From: Bacteroidota bacterium
Lineage (GTDB): Bacteria; Bacteroidota; Bacteroidia; 2-12-FULL-35-15
Length of the DNA: 64,000 nt
NCBI GenBank assembly: GCA_016707685.1
Contig: JADJHE010000020.1
Span: 22,818 to 86,817 of the forward strand
Direction of reading: 5' to 3'
Shown in pieces: positions 9,722 to 18,674 of this stretch (the stretch's first letter is position 1; each line of letters begins with the position of its first letter). Under the pieces are notes generated by a model, which searched no databases, had not been told where the DNA came from, and saw nothing but the letters and a program-made list of their open reading frames with translations. The translations under genes and the position numbers were made by a program.

Positions 9722-9732
9722 TTAACTTAAAA

Positions 9733-9927
9733 ATGAAAATTCAAAATTCAATTCATATGGCAACAAGTATACACTCGTTTAACAATTTAAATTTAGAAGC
9801 CATGAACAGAAAATCAGTAATCAGAAAAGGTCACACTTACCACGAAGATGGTATCGGAACCGTAACCGTTTTATTAGCTGTAACTACAGTATTAATCATA
9901 TTCTATAGCATTTACAGCGCAGTATAA
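9733..9927 (+). CDS. Small single-pass membrane protein, unknown
   Basis: A 64-residue product beginning MKIQNSIHMATSIHSF and ending in one hydrophobic helix (IGTVTVLLAVTTVLIIFYSIY). No family recognised. I chose ATG 9733, just after hairpin copy 1; ATG 9757 (MATSIHSF) is an alternative, and the in-frame ATG 9682 inside the hairpin core would add 17 residues. A strong bidirectional terminator follows, so this looks like a real short transcription unit. The N-terminal part is polar and probably cytoplasmic or periplasmic depending on topology, which cannot be told. Confidence 0.6.
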   Translation: MKIQNSIHMATSIHSFNNLNLEAMNRKSVIRKGHTYHEDGIGTVTVLLAVTTVLIIFYSIYSAV

Positions 9928-9962
9928 AATTTTGTTTTGTTTTGTTTGTTTAGTTTAGATCC

Positions 9963-9996
9963 GAAAGCGACACGTACCCATAAACGTGTCGCTTTC
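9963..9996. terminator. Bidirectional terminator between convergent genes
   Basis: GAAAGCGACACGT and ACGTGTCGCTTTC form a perfect 13-bp stem with an 8-base loop, followed on the plus strand by a T-rich stretch (CACTTTTTAG). It separates the small membrane protein from the convergent gene ending at 9995 and overlaps that gene's stop codon. Confidence 0.75.
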
Positions 9997-11545
9997 ACTT
10001 TTTAGACAATTGCTCTTCAATAATAGTGCGGAAGGAAACTCTTTCAATCTTACTTTCTGCCCAAGATATAAAATCAAAATACTCAAAAGCGGCTCTTTCA
10101 AACGAATCGGATTTTAATTTTATCAAGGCTTCTTTCAATGATTTGTAATACGCAATTTGTTCTTCGCGTTTAGTCGTTTTTAATACTTTTCCAATAAATT
10201 CTAAAAACACATTTTCAAATTTATAAACGCGATTACGTGTATTTAAATATTTATAAGTGCTTTTAAACGCATGAGGAATAAAATCATCGTGTTTCAACTC
10301 AATGTGAATAATCAAACTTATAATTTGAGCAAAACAATAAATATCCTCACTCTCTTCTACATCGGGGCTATTAATAATTTTGTTTATCCATTTTAAAGCA
10401 AGTGAATATTTTTCCGCACCAAAATAAACTGCTGCAACACTAAAATAAAAATAAGCCAGTTTTACTTTGCTAATTTTATCTTCGTACTTATTCAAGCCTT
10501 CTTCAATAATAGGAATCAACGCAACTGCTTTATCAAACTCACCCATTTGCAAATAAATGGTTAGCTCTATACTGTTGGCACTCGAAAACATTCGCACTGC
10601 TAAATCTTCGTTTTTGCTCGTATCTACCGCTTTTATTGAAGAACGCATCTTTTTTAAATTAGCATAAACCTCATCATGCTTTTTCAACTGATGACCAATA
10701 TAAATGGCATTGGTGAGTACCGAAAAATAAATATTGGGTTCTTCCTTAAAAATATCAGGATGCGTTTCAATCAGCTCCACATTCTTTATTAGGTTAACAT
10801 AACTCTTGGCATAATCACCAATGCCAAAATAATAGGCACTATAAATATGAAAATACAAATACTTCGTTTCAATCGAAAGTGCTTTTTCTTCATTATTCAA
10901 AAGTGTATTATCAATAATTTTTTTGAATCGTTCAAGTTCTTCACTATTACGGACTTTCCCTTGTTTATTAAGGATGATGAAAAAGCGACTTTTTATATTC
11001 CAATAATCATTAAAATTCTTAATTTTTTCACTTATCAAATCATCCTCTTCTAGGACTTTCAAAATAGCTTCATCACTTTTGCCTTCGTAATTATTTTGCT
11101 CCATCAATCGTTTTTCCCACAAATTAATTTCTAATAAGGAAGAATGACGTTCGTATTTATGTGCTACTTTTTTTGCGCTTGTCAAAAGCTTTGCGCATTG
11201 ATCGTACAATGTTTTTTTGTAAAGAATTTCGGCACAATGCAAATCTCTTTTTAAGGTGGCATCAATAGAACTATTGGCATGAAAGGCAGTTAAGCTATCC
11301 AACACCAAATCATACAAACGAGCTTTTGTAATCGAAAATTTATTAATAAACGCTTCTTTTTTAAACTGCTTTAACAAGGCTTCTTCATTATACTCTTCCT
11401 GCTTATCGATTGCTTCAAACAAAACCAAATTATTATTCTTTTCGCCCAGTGTATGACGCGATGAATACAGGTTGAAATACCTTTTTTCGGATTTACTCAG
11501 CGATTTGATTAAACGGTGTAAACTTTCAGATGCTTTGTTAGACAT
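9995..11545 (-). CDS. Conserved helical-repeat protein, unknown function
   Basis: A 516-residue soluble protein without signal peptide or membrane segment. After an N-terminal helical part (LIKSLSKSEKRYFNLY) it is built of many alpha-helices with TPR-like spacing (for example 'LLTSAKKVAHKYERHSSLLEI', 'YFSVAAVYFGAEKYSLALKW'). Proteins of this shape are common in Bacteroidota and are unnamed; a scaffold or regulatory role is only a guess. The ATG at 11545 lies inside the first copy of the GACATGTATA motif, so the motif overlaps its start codon. Lys-rich, no catalytic motif seen. Confidence 0.75.
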   Translation of the reverse strand: MSNKASESLHRLIKSLSKSEKRYFNLYSSRHTLGEKNNNLVLFEAIDKQEEYNEEALLKQFKKEAFINKFSITKARLYDLVLDSLTAFHANSSIDATLKRDLHCAEILYKKTLYDQCAKLLTSAKKVAHKYERHSSLLEINLWEKRLMEQNNYEGKSDEAILKVLEEDDLISEKIKNFNDYWNIKSRFFIILNKQGKVRNSEELERFKKIIDNTLLNNEEKALSIETKYLYFHIYSAYYFGIGDYAKSYVNLIKNVELIETHPDIFKEEPNIYFSVLTNAIYIGHQLKKHDEVYANLKKMRSSIKAVDTSKNEDLAVRMFSSANSIELTIYLQMGEFDKAVALIPIIEEGLNKYEDKISKVKLAYFYFSVAAVYFGAEKYSLALKWINKIINSPDVEESEDIYCFAQIISLIIHIELKHDDFIPHAFKSTYKYLNTRNRVYKFENVFLEFIGKVLKTTKREEQIAYYKSLKEALIKLKSDSFERAAFEYFDFISWAESKIERVSFRTIIEEQLSKK

Positions 11546-11870
11546 GTATATTTTTGAGATAAATAATTCTACTTCTAATTTGTACTAATCAATATTCCAC
11601 TTTAAATCGTATTCTTCGAACAGGGTTCAAATAGCATTTAATAAAGCATAAACAAGGATTAATCCTTCTACTAATTTACGAAAACGAATTGGCATTTTAT
11701 GTAAAAGATAAGTGATTTTATCACTAAAAATGATTTTTAGACATGTATATTTTTGAATAAATTAACAAAATAAGCAGACATGTATATAAAAATCAGGCTA
11801 AAACACCCTATTTACAGACACTTTAAGTGACAAAGAGTTTCATTTATGGATTTTGACATGTATATAATTG
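11539..11870. promoter_or_regulatory. Four copies of a GACATGTATA motif
   Basis: TAGACATGTATATTTTTGA occurs identically at 11539-11557 and 11738-11756; shorter versions are at about 11775-11790 (CAGACATGTATATAAAAAT) and 11854-11870 (TTGACATGTATATAATTGG). All point rightward, toward the T9SS gene at 12010. The rest of the 464-bp gap holds no gene. A fifth copy is upstream of the secreted gene at 17155, also pointing into the gene. Confidence 0.5.
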
Positions 11871-11905
11871 GACAAAGTGGTCAAAAAACACCTTATAGGA
11901 CAAAG

Positions 11906-11913
11906 TACATTTG
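11906..11913 (+). promoter_or_regulatory. -7 box upstream of hairpin copy 2
   Basis: TACATTTG matches TANNTTTG. Transcription from it would start about 11920, so that hairpin copy 2 (11929-11991) would form the very 5' end of the mRNA of the gene at 12010. No good -33 element was seen. Confidence 0.45.
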
Positions 11914-11928
11914 CTTCATAACAAATAA

Positions 11929-11991
11929 CTTCAGCTCCAGCCCGCTGAACTGGCACATGGGGATGTTGTTCAACAGTAGGTTGGGCTGAAG
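11929..11991 (+). ncRNA. Conserved-loop hairpin, copy 2 (5' leader of T9SS protein)
   Basis: The left arm from 11929 and the right arm from 11974 to 11991 form an 18-bp stem with one C/A mismatch and one bulged C (outer pairs CTTCAG/CTGAAG, inner CTG/CAG). The loop holds the core TGGCACATGGGGATGTTGTT at 11951-11970, which can fold further as ACAT-GGGG-ATGT. The gene starts 18 bp downstream at 12010. The core ATG opens a ten-codon frame starting MGMLF that stops inside the right arm. Confidence 0.65.
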
Positions 11992-12009
11992 TTTAAAAAT
12001 CATTACATC

Positions 12010-13298
12010 ATGAGAATAATTTTACTAATTGCGATTCTTGGAATATCCAAACTTACAATTGCTCAGCGACAAAACAATTCAAGTATATTAAAAAACAAGG
12101 CTTTATCTGCTAATAGTGATACCCTCCTTTATATTAATCTTCCAAACCTCTCTGTGAACTCCTTCGATAGCGCCTCGTTCCAATTTCGGATTGAAGATGG
12201 AGATGGGCTTTCGAGTATAGTTCCTGGCGCACCATCACAATATTATCCTACAGATTTTTTAACTTATTATTCTGTTGATTCATCAAAAAATACGTCAGGA
12301 GGACCAACAAAAAACAATTTTTATCACCCTTGGGAACTTCAACCAAATCATTTAAATGATACAGCATTCTATCTTTTAGCATCTAGTGTATCTGACACTT
12401 TGGGAACTGCAAACGATTGGCTTTGGTTTGGTCAATTAGTATCCCTATTGATGGAGGCACGCTTTCTTGGTATGATAAAACTTTTGAAAATAGAAATGGC
12501 TATAATGTGGTAGCATTAAATACTAACCTAGAACCAACCGATTGGAGTTATTTTATAGGAGCTTTAACGATTTTTTCAGAAACCGATTCTCCTATGCCAT
12601 CCTCAACCTATAGTTCGGACACAACATGGGAATATAAAAGTGCATCATTGTCAAACTGTAGTGGACAAAGTATTTACATTGGATTTAATCACAATTCAAC
12701 AAACATGAATCTACTGTTCCTTGATGAAATTTCTATAATTAAAAACAGTACATCCTGTAATGCAAATTTTACGATGGTCCAAGATTCAATTAATACGTAT
12801 AGTTACACTATCTACAACAACTCATCCGTGGGCAACAACTACAGCTATTTTTGGGACTTTGGTGATGGAAATACTTCCAACTTAGAATTCCCAACACATA
12901 CTTACGCTGGAGTTGGCCCATATCAACTATGCCTAACAATAACTGATACTTCAGGATGCAACGACACCTTTTGTGACTCTTTATATGCAGGAAGAAATGA
13001 AACAGGAATAAGTATAACTGTTGTTCCTAATATCATTACTACTGTAAATAATGAAACACTATATTCCGATATTTCTGTCTATCCAAACCCTGCAACAAAT
13101 TCAATTATTGTAAATACGAAACAGCTGGAAAACTTCACTATCCATATCTACGATATCACAGGTAGATTGGTAAAATCAGAAAAAGAAAATACAGCAAAGG
13201 AAACAGCAATTGATATTAGTTCAATCGAAAATGGAATTTACTTCCTTACTGTGACTGATGGAAAACAAACATCTACTAAAAAGTTTATAAAACAATAA
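12010..13298 (+). CDS. T9SS-secreted protein with adhesin-like and PKD domains, one frameshift
   Basis: Signal peptide (MRIILLIAILGISKLTIAQ), then a jelly-roll region of the cleaved-adhesin type (DWLWFG...ISIPIDGGTLSWYDK), a PKD domain (YFWDFGDGNTSNLEFPTHTY, about residue 280) and a C-terminal T9SS sorting domain (ISVYPNPATNSIIVN ... IENGIYFLTVTDGKQ). The frame breaks near 12433; adding one C gives WFGPISIPIDGG and a protein of about 430 residues. It should be exported and anchored or released by type IX secretion. Its mRNA leader is hairpin copy 2, and copy 3 lies just after the stop. Ligand unknown. Confidence 0.85.
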
Positions 13299-13310
13299 CA
13301 AATTACTTCG

Positions 13311-13360
13311 GTCTGAATCCTGAGCTGGCACATGGGGATGTTGTTCAACAGGATTTGGGC
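13311..13360 (+). ncRNA. Conserved-loop hairpin, copy 3
   Basis: GTCTGAATCCTG (13311-13322) pairs over 12 bp, with three G-U pairs, with CAGGATTTGGGC (13349-13360). The loop holds the core TGGCACATGGGGATGTTGTT at 13326-13345. It lies 13 bp after the stop of the T9SS gene and about 120 bp before the small gene at 13483, so it could belong to either. No T-run typical of a terminator follows immediately. Confidence 0.6.
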
Positions 13361-13482
13361 TGGGGTTTAATTTTTAGCAGATTTCTATAAAACATTTATT
13401 ATCCCAATTTCATCCATAAAAAAGTAGTAATTCGTCTAAATCGAAGAACGAAAAGAACAATTCAAGCGTTTGATTGTTTAGA

Positions 13483-13728
13483 ATGAAAAATGCTACAATG
13501 GATATTATTACTCAAGTTAATACCAATAATTTAACAATCGGTTACGAATGTAAAACAGACCGCGTGCAATACTCAATTGCTGATTTTGGCGGACATCTGC
13601 TAAAGCGCGGAAGCTGCCACGATGTAATAGACAATACAATTGATATTTCGGATTTACCAAAAGGAAATTACACCATGTGTATTGTTGATGGTGCTGAATT
13701 AATAAAGGCCCGCTTTCAAAAAGATTAA
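13483..13728 (+). CDS. Small stand-alone protein resembling a T9SS C-terminal domain
   Basis: An 81-residue product with no signal peptide. Its second half, YSIADFGGHLLKRGSC ... IDISDLPKGNYTMCIVDG, follows the strand pattern of a T9SS type A sorting domain ('YDITGRLVK ... IDISSIENGIYFLTV' in the neighbour at 12010), but the protein stands alone. ATG 13483 is preferred over the upstream TTG; ATG 13498 is also possible. It overlaps the convergent hydrolase gene by 4 bp. Function unknown; it might be cytoplasmic. Confidence 0.6.
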   Translation: MKNATMDIITQVNTNNLTIGYECKTDRVQYSIADFGGHLLKRGSCHDVIDNTIDISDLPKGNYTMCIVDGAELIKARFQKD

Positions 13729-14516
13729 TAATTTTTTCGGAAACACCTGTCGGTAAAACTTGCCAATTCTTTTTGCGTTTCTTTTGCTGCTTCATAAAAA
13801 CACATGTGCCCTGCCTCTTCCAACATCAACACAAATGGATGCTTACACAATGCCATTTGCGAATACATGGTTTCATAATTAATCACACTGTCCTTTTTCC
13901 CTACAACAAACAACACAGGATATTCAGCAAATTTCAAAATTAAATCCCTGCTCTTACGCTCTTTCATGCCTTCCAAACTATTGATAATGGATTGTTTGGT
14001 CGTTAAAACAGCAATGCGTTTTACCTTTTCTACTTCAGGTTTTAATTTCGGAAGATTATCGGGAGCAAACAAACCTGTTACCACCTCGGCAACATAATGT
14101 TTGTGTTCTTTTTTTACTAAACGAATTACTTTATCACGTTCTTTCTTTTTATCTTCACTATCGGCATAAGAAGTAGAGTTGAACAAACACAAACCGCATA
14201 CATTTTCGGGATACAATTCAGCAAATGCCAATGCGGTATAACCACCCATGCTGTGGCCTACCACAACATAACGTCTAACACCAATATGATCCAATACAGC
14301 TTTAACACTTTGTGCAAGCAATTCCATGCTATGATAATAACCAATGGAAGGAGTAGCGCCATGACCAGGAAGATCGATGGTAATAACTCTAAAACGCTTG
14401 GAAAGTTTTTTGGCTGTTTCAGCCCATATTTCATGCGAACCTAAAAAACCATGAAGCAACACCAATACCCGGCCTTTGCCGGTATCGGTGTATGCTATTT
14501 TAGTTTTTAAATTCAG
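13725..14516 (-). CDS. Alpha/beta-hydrolase, no ATG start found
   Basis: Alpha/beta-hydrolase fold enzyme of about 260 residues. Seen: oxyanion-hole motif VLLHGFLGSHEIW, RVITIDLPGHG, nucleophile elbow VVGHSMGGYTAL (catalytic Ser), late Asp (VVGKKDSVINYE) and catalytic His in EEAGHMCFYE. The family N-terminus (NLKTKIAYTDTGKGRVLVLLHG) extends upstream of any possible ATG; between the in-frame stop and VLLHG there is none. A CTG at 14516-14514 directly before NLKTKIAY is the best start, otherwise a base is wrong. Substrate unknown. Confidence 0.85.
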   Translation of the reverse strand: MNLKTKIAYTDTGKGRVLVLLHGFLGSHEIWAETAKKLSKRFRVITIDLPGHGATPSIGYYHSMELLAQSVKAVLDHIGVRRYVVVGHSMGGYTALAFAELYPENVCGLCLFNSTSYADSEDKKKERDKVIRLVKKEHKHYVAEVVTGLFAPDNLPKLKPEVEKVKRIAVLTTKQSIINSLEGMKERKSRDLILKFAEYPVLFVVGKKDSVINYETMYSQMALCKHPFVLMLEEAGHMCFYEAAKETQKELASFTDRCFRKNY

Positions 14517-14555
14517 CGTGTTGCACTTGGGTTGTTTTATAACCCAAATTTATAA

Positions 14556-17155
14556 CTATTGTTTTACAAATCGTTGTGTTGCTGAATTTTTTCCATCATT
14601 CAATTTCAAGATGTACAATCCATTGCTTAAATCTGCAATAGTGATTTGTTGATTTTCATCCACCAACGCAATTTGTTTTACTTGCTGACCAATTGAATTG
14701 TAAATTTCTACAACTGCATTTTTTGTTTCTGGTTTGTAAGCAATCGTTAAATCGCTGCTTGCTGGATTTGGATAAACCATAAATGAAACAGCTACTTCTG
14801 AATTGCTTGTAATACCATTCGTAATGTCTAAACAAGAAGGAAATTATTTCCAGTATACCATTGCTTAATGCGTAAAACATCTTGTTTGTTTTTGATACAA
14901 ACTTTGAATGGAATAATTGCTGCCGATGTTGTATCACGTGTATCCAATGCAAAATCAAAATCAAAGCTTTCTCACCGTCATATCAAAATGAGTTTGTACC
15001 CATTACAATCGTCTGTCTGCAGGATATTTTGGACTTACTTCTTTCAACCCGAAACAGCAGGCACACCATCAAACATAAAATTAGTATTGGTTCCGGAAGT
15101 TATATAGGCAGTTCCACCATAAGTTACATGGGTAGAATCCTTCCATTGAATTTAAATAATTATAATAACTCGGTTGATCAAGATAGGGATTGCCTTGAGC
15201 GAAAAATCATTAAAATAATAAACAAAGTTCGTCATCAAACTTCTTTCACCTACTTCGTCTATTGCACCATCATTATCATTGTCAACGTTGTCGCCTAAAT
15301 CCGAAACAGGTCCATTTAAGATTACGGTACTTTGCATTGGACGATTTGTTCCATACAACAATTGTCCTGTTCCACTATTATCATCTATACTATCTCCATT
15401 GTATACAAAACCATAATTATCTGCAGGGTTGCACCCCACATAATCATCATAAGGTCCCCCTAAGTCAACATCTTCCATAATTCCAAGTGCTGCATTTTAA
15501 TTGTTTGAGCTTCTGTTAAAAATTTTAAAATTATACAAAGTTGTATAATTAAGCGCATTCAACGAATCATTTGCATTTGCATCTGGACAACAAATGCATA
15601 AGCCAAGCATACTTCTATTCCTAATGAAGCACCTCCTGTTTCAAGTATGTGTTCTGCTATCATTAAGTATCCAAAAACACATTTTGATCTCCTTTTATTT
15701 TGGATAATCACCACCTGTTAATGGATTGTAATTTCCATCTGCATTTACATCAACAAAAGGCGCTAAATTGCGCGAAAAATTTCCGGTGCCATGTGCCGGC
15801 CAAGATAAAATAGTCGGATCTACATTATAACTTACCATTTTGAACTGAACCATTTGCAAACATGGTTTGAAATTCTTCTATTTTTAAACGATCTACTTTC
15901 CATACTTTGTTATAAGCAATTACTGTTGCTGTATCTGTTGTACCTGTGATGGTATCCAGTGGTCCTGGCCAATAGTCTAAACCTGTTTGACGATAAGTCA
16001 TTGCTGCTTGATGTAACTGACCACCAGCATCCAATCCCCCAATCCAAAAATTAGTACAAAATATTGTATTGCGACCCGAGTTTTTGGCACCTCATAAGCT
16101 GAATAGATACTCCATTCCAATGCATATCCCCATATTGAAACCGCAACTTCATTATTTATATCCAGGGTATTAAAACCCGAGGTTAGTTTAGCAACGTTGT
16201 ACCCGTGTAATTTGACAATTAAAGCTATACAATGTATTACCACCTACAAACCAAACCAAGCTTGTGCTGCTGTCGAACGTGTGACATGATCCTGTAACAG
16301 TTGAATTGTATTTATGTGCATCAGCACCTACAAACTCATACATATTATTTGTTAAAAGTCCGCCTTGTGGTCCTTTCGGATAGCGTTTTTGAAAAAGTAA
16401 GTCCATATATCAATACGTCATTTGCATCAACCAAACCGATGTTGTATTTTGAAGTAAATGGGTAAAGAACATTGTTTGAAAATTCAAAAATATTCGAGAC
16501 TGTTGATACCCATTTCTGAGTATTATCAAAGTGGATAGCAAGTATTTTTTGAGATGGTAAATTTGAATTGCTATCATCGTAGGTTGTCCATGTTGAACCG
16601 GACTTTACCGACAAACCAACGTTGGTCCCCACCCATACATCACCATTTGTATCTACATTTATAGCAGAAATAAAATTATTTAATAATCCCGAGTTAGAAG
16701 TGTTGTAAACAATCCAATTACTTCCATCGAATTTTGCTAAGCCCTTGTTTTGTCCCCGCCCAAATATCCGTTCCGTTTATAAAAACAGTATTGATAGTGT
16801 CATTTGGAATACCGGAATTAATTACATTAAATGTGGTCCAGGTGGTACCATCAAATTTCGCCAAACCTGCGCTTGTTGCTGCCCACAGCGAATTGGATGC
16901 ATCAAATGCAACATCCCAAACTCTATTAGAAGGAATGTTTGAATTTGTTGTTTGATAGGCACTAAAACTGACACCATCATACTTCACCAAACCGTTAGAA
17001 GTACAAATCCACTTGTTTGATTGAACATCAGCTTTTATTTTGTTCTTGGATGCATTTGGAAGCGGAATTGGATAACTTGTAAATCCGTTTTGTCCCCAAA
17101 CAAAACTACTTAAGAGTGTTAATACGCATATTAACAATTGTGTAAATTGTTTCAT
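14556..17155 (-). pseudogene. T9SS-secreted propeller protein, multiply frameshifted
   Basis: Reading leftward from MKQFTQLLICVLTLLSSFVWGQ (start 17155, signal peptide) come propeller repeats (SNKWICTSNGLVKYDG, NSLWAATSAGLAKFDG, 'TDIWAGTKQGLSKI'), then, in changing frames, a Bacteroidota surface-protein region (DAGGQLHQAAMTYRQTGLDY at about 16010, LGDNVDNDNDGAIDEVGE at about 15290) and finally a T9SS sorting domain (MVYPNPASSDLTIAYKPE ... NGLYILKLNDGK) ending at 14556. I count at least seven frame changes. All pieces are collinear, so this was one gene of about 860 codons. Decay or very poor consensus; the 5' quarter is intact. Confidence 0.75.
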
Positions 17156-17235
17156 ACTATTATAAATTAAAAAATAAGGGGGATGATTTTGTTCAAATGT
17201 ACTGTTAGAAAACATGCAGAGGAAAACAATTTTCT

Positions 17236-17254
17236 GCAATTGTATACATGTCTA
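17236..17254 (-). promoter_or_regulatory. Fifth copy of the GACATGTATA motif
   Basis: TAGACATGTATACAATTGC on the minus strand, 81 bp upstream of the broken secreted gene and pointing into it, as the copies at 11.5-11.9 kb point into theirs. Confidence 0.45.
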
Positions 17255-17332
17255 AAAACAGTTCTTTATTCGGAACGATTGATTTTATTGAATTAGAGCG
17301 AATTGTAAAGCTACATCTCTAAACAAAAAAAA

Positions 17333-17361
17333 GAACTCGTATAGTTGTCTTATACGAGTTC
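17333..17361 (-). terminator. Terminator of the aminopeptidase gene
   Basis: GAACTCGTATA/TATACGAGTTC, an 11-bp perfect stem with a 7-base loop; on the minus strand it is followed by CTTTTTTTTG. It lies 24 bp after the stop of the aminopeptidase gene. Confidence 0.85.
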
Positions 17362-17384
17362 GAAAATTAAAAGTTCAGTAAATT

Positions 17385-18674
17385 TTATTTCGCCATCAAA
17401 GCTTCTATTTCATCTGCTTCAATTGGTATATTTTTCATTAAATCATCTGGACCATTTGCCGTAATTAAAATATCATTCTCGATACGGATACCTAAATTTT
17501 CTTGTGGTATATAAATTCCTGGCTCACACGTAAACACCATTCCTGCTTCTAATGGACGATTAAAATCACCTACATCGTGTACATCCAATCCTAAAAAGTG
17601 AGAAGTACCATGCATAAAATATTTTTTGTACGCAGGCCATTCTGGATTTTGATTTTTAATATCATCCAATGTAATTAATCCTAAATCCACCAATTCTTTT
17701 TCCATCAAATGACCCACTGCTTTGTGGTATTCTGGAATGGTATTTCCAACCACCAACATTTTTGTTGCAGCACGCATTACTCGTAAAACAGCATTGTATA
17801 CTTCTTTCTGACGAGGAGTAAATTTTCCGCTTACCGGAACACAACGTGTTAAATCACTTGCATAGTTAGCGTACTCTGCAGCAACATCTAATAAAATAAC
17901 ATCGCCTGCTTTGCATTCTTTATTATTTTCTACATAATGTAATACACATGCATTTCCACCCGATGCAATGATAGGTCCGTAAGCAAATCCGCGCGAACGG
18001 TTACGTACAAACTCATGCACCAATTCTGCTTCTATTTCGTATTCCATCACACCTGGTTTTACAAAACCTAACAATCTGCGAAAGCCTTTTTCGGTAATGT
18101 TACATGCTTGTTGAATCAAAGCTACTTCGTAGCTCGATTTAATTGCACGTAATTTATGCATGATTGGGGCTGAGCGCTCTACCTTGTGCAATGGGAATTT
18201 TGATAGAATGTTTTTATTGAAACGCATCTCCGCTGTTTCGGTATCAATGTATCTGCGTGAATGCTCGTTGCTGTTTAAATAAATATGCTCTGCCTGAAAA
18301 ATAACTGTTTTCAAAAAGGCTTCAAACCCTTGAACCCACATCACATTTTTAATCCCCGATGTTGCAGTTGCTTGTTCTTTGGTAAGTTTTGCACCTTCCC
18401 AAATAGCAATGGTTTCATTGGTTTCGCGCACAAACAATACTTCTTTGTGTGCTCCATTTTTTGCATCGGGATAAATCAATAAAATAGTTTCCTCTTGATC
18501 CACACCCGTTAAATAAAACAAATCGGAATTTTGTACAAAGCCCATTGCACCATCGGCATTGGTTGGCAAAATATCATTGCTCACAAAAAGAGCAATTGAA
18601 TTTGGTTTTAAGCTTGCAGCAAAACGTTTACGATTTTCGATAAATAACTTAGAGTCGATTGCGGAATATTTCAT
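17385..18674 (-). CDS. pepP: Xaa-Pro aminopeptidase (M24B family)
   Basis: Metallopeptidase that removes an N-terminal residue before proline. The 429-residue product has the aminopeptidase-P N-terminal domain (NSIALFVSNDILPTNADG, 'NSDLFYLTGVDQEETIL') and the pita-bread catalytic domain with metal ligands in DVAAEYANYASDLTR (two Asp), HGTSHFLGLDVHDVG (His) and FTCEPGIYIP / RIENDILI (two Glu). Length normal. Cytoplasmic, no signal peptide. Monocistronic with its own terminator. Confidence 0.95.
   Translation of the reverse strand: MKYSAIDSKLFIENRKRFAASLKPNSIALFVSNDILPTNADGAMGFVQNSDLFYLTGVDQEETILLIYPDAKNGAHKEVLFVRETNETIAIWEGAKLTKEQATATSGIKNVMWVQGFEAFLKTVIFQAEHIYLNSNEHSRRYIDTETAEMRFNKNILSKFPLHKVERSAPIMHKLRAIKSSYEVALIQQACNITEKGFRRLLGFVKPGVMEYEIEAELVHEFVRNRSRGFAYGPIIASGGNACVLHYVENNKECKAGDVILLDVAAEYANYASDLTRCVPVSGKFTPRQKEVYNAVLRVMRAATKMLVVGNTIPEYHKAVGHLMEKELVDLGLITLDDIKNQNPEWPAYKKYFMHGTSHFLGLDVHDVGDFNRPLEAGMVFTCEPGIYIPQENLGIRIENDILITANGPDDLMKNIPIEADEIEALMAK

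Noticed and set aside
9658..9732. Upstream TTG start for the small membrane protein
   Set aside because: It would begin inside the left arm of the hairpin stem; ATG 9733 just after the hairpin is better.
13311..13360. Hairpin copy 3 as an ordinary terminator of the T9SS gene
   Set aside because: The 26-nt loop carries the conserved core found in two leader hairpins and there is no immediate T-run; a terminator role is possible but does not explain the loop conservation.
14882..15298. Plus-strand open frame of 138 codons
   Set aside because: Lies opposite collinear fragments of the broken T9SS protein and has no domain or signal; a shadow.
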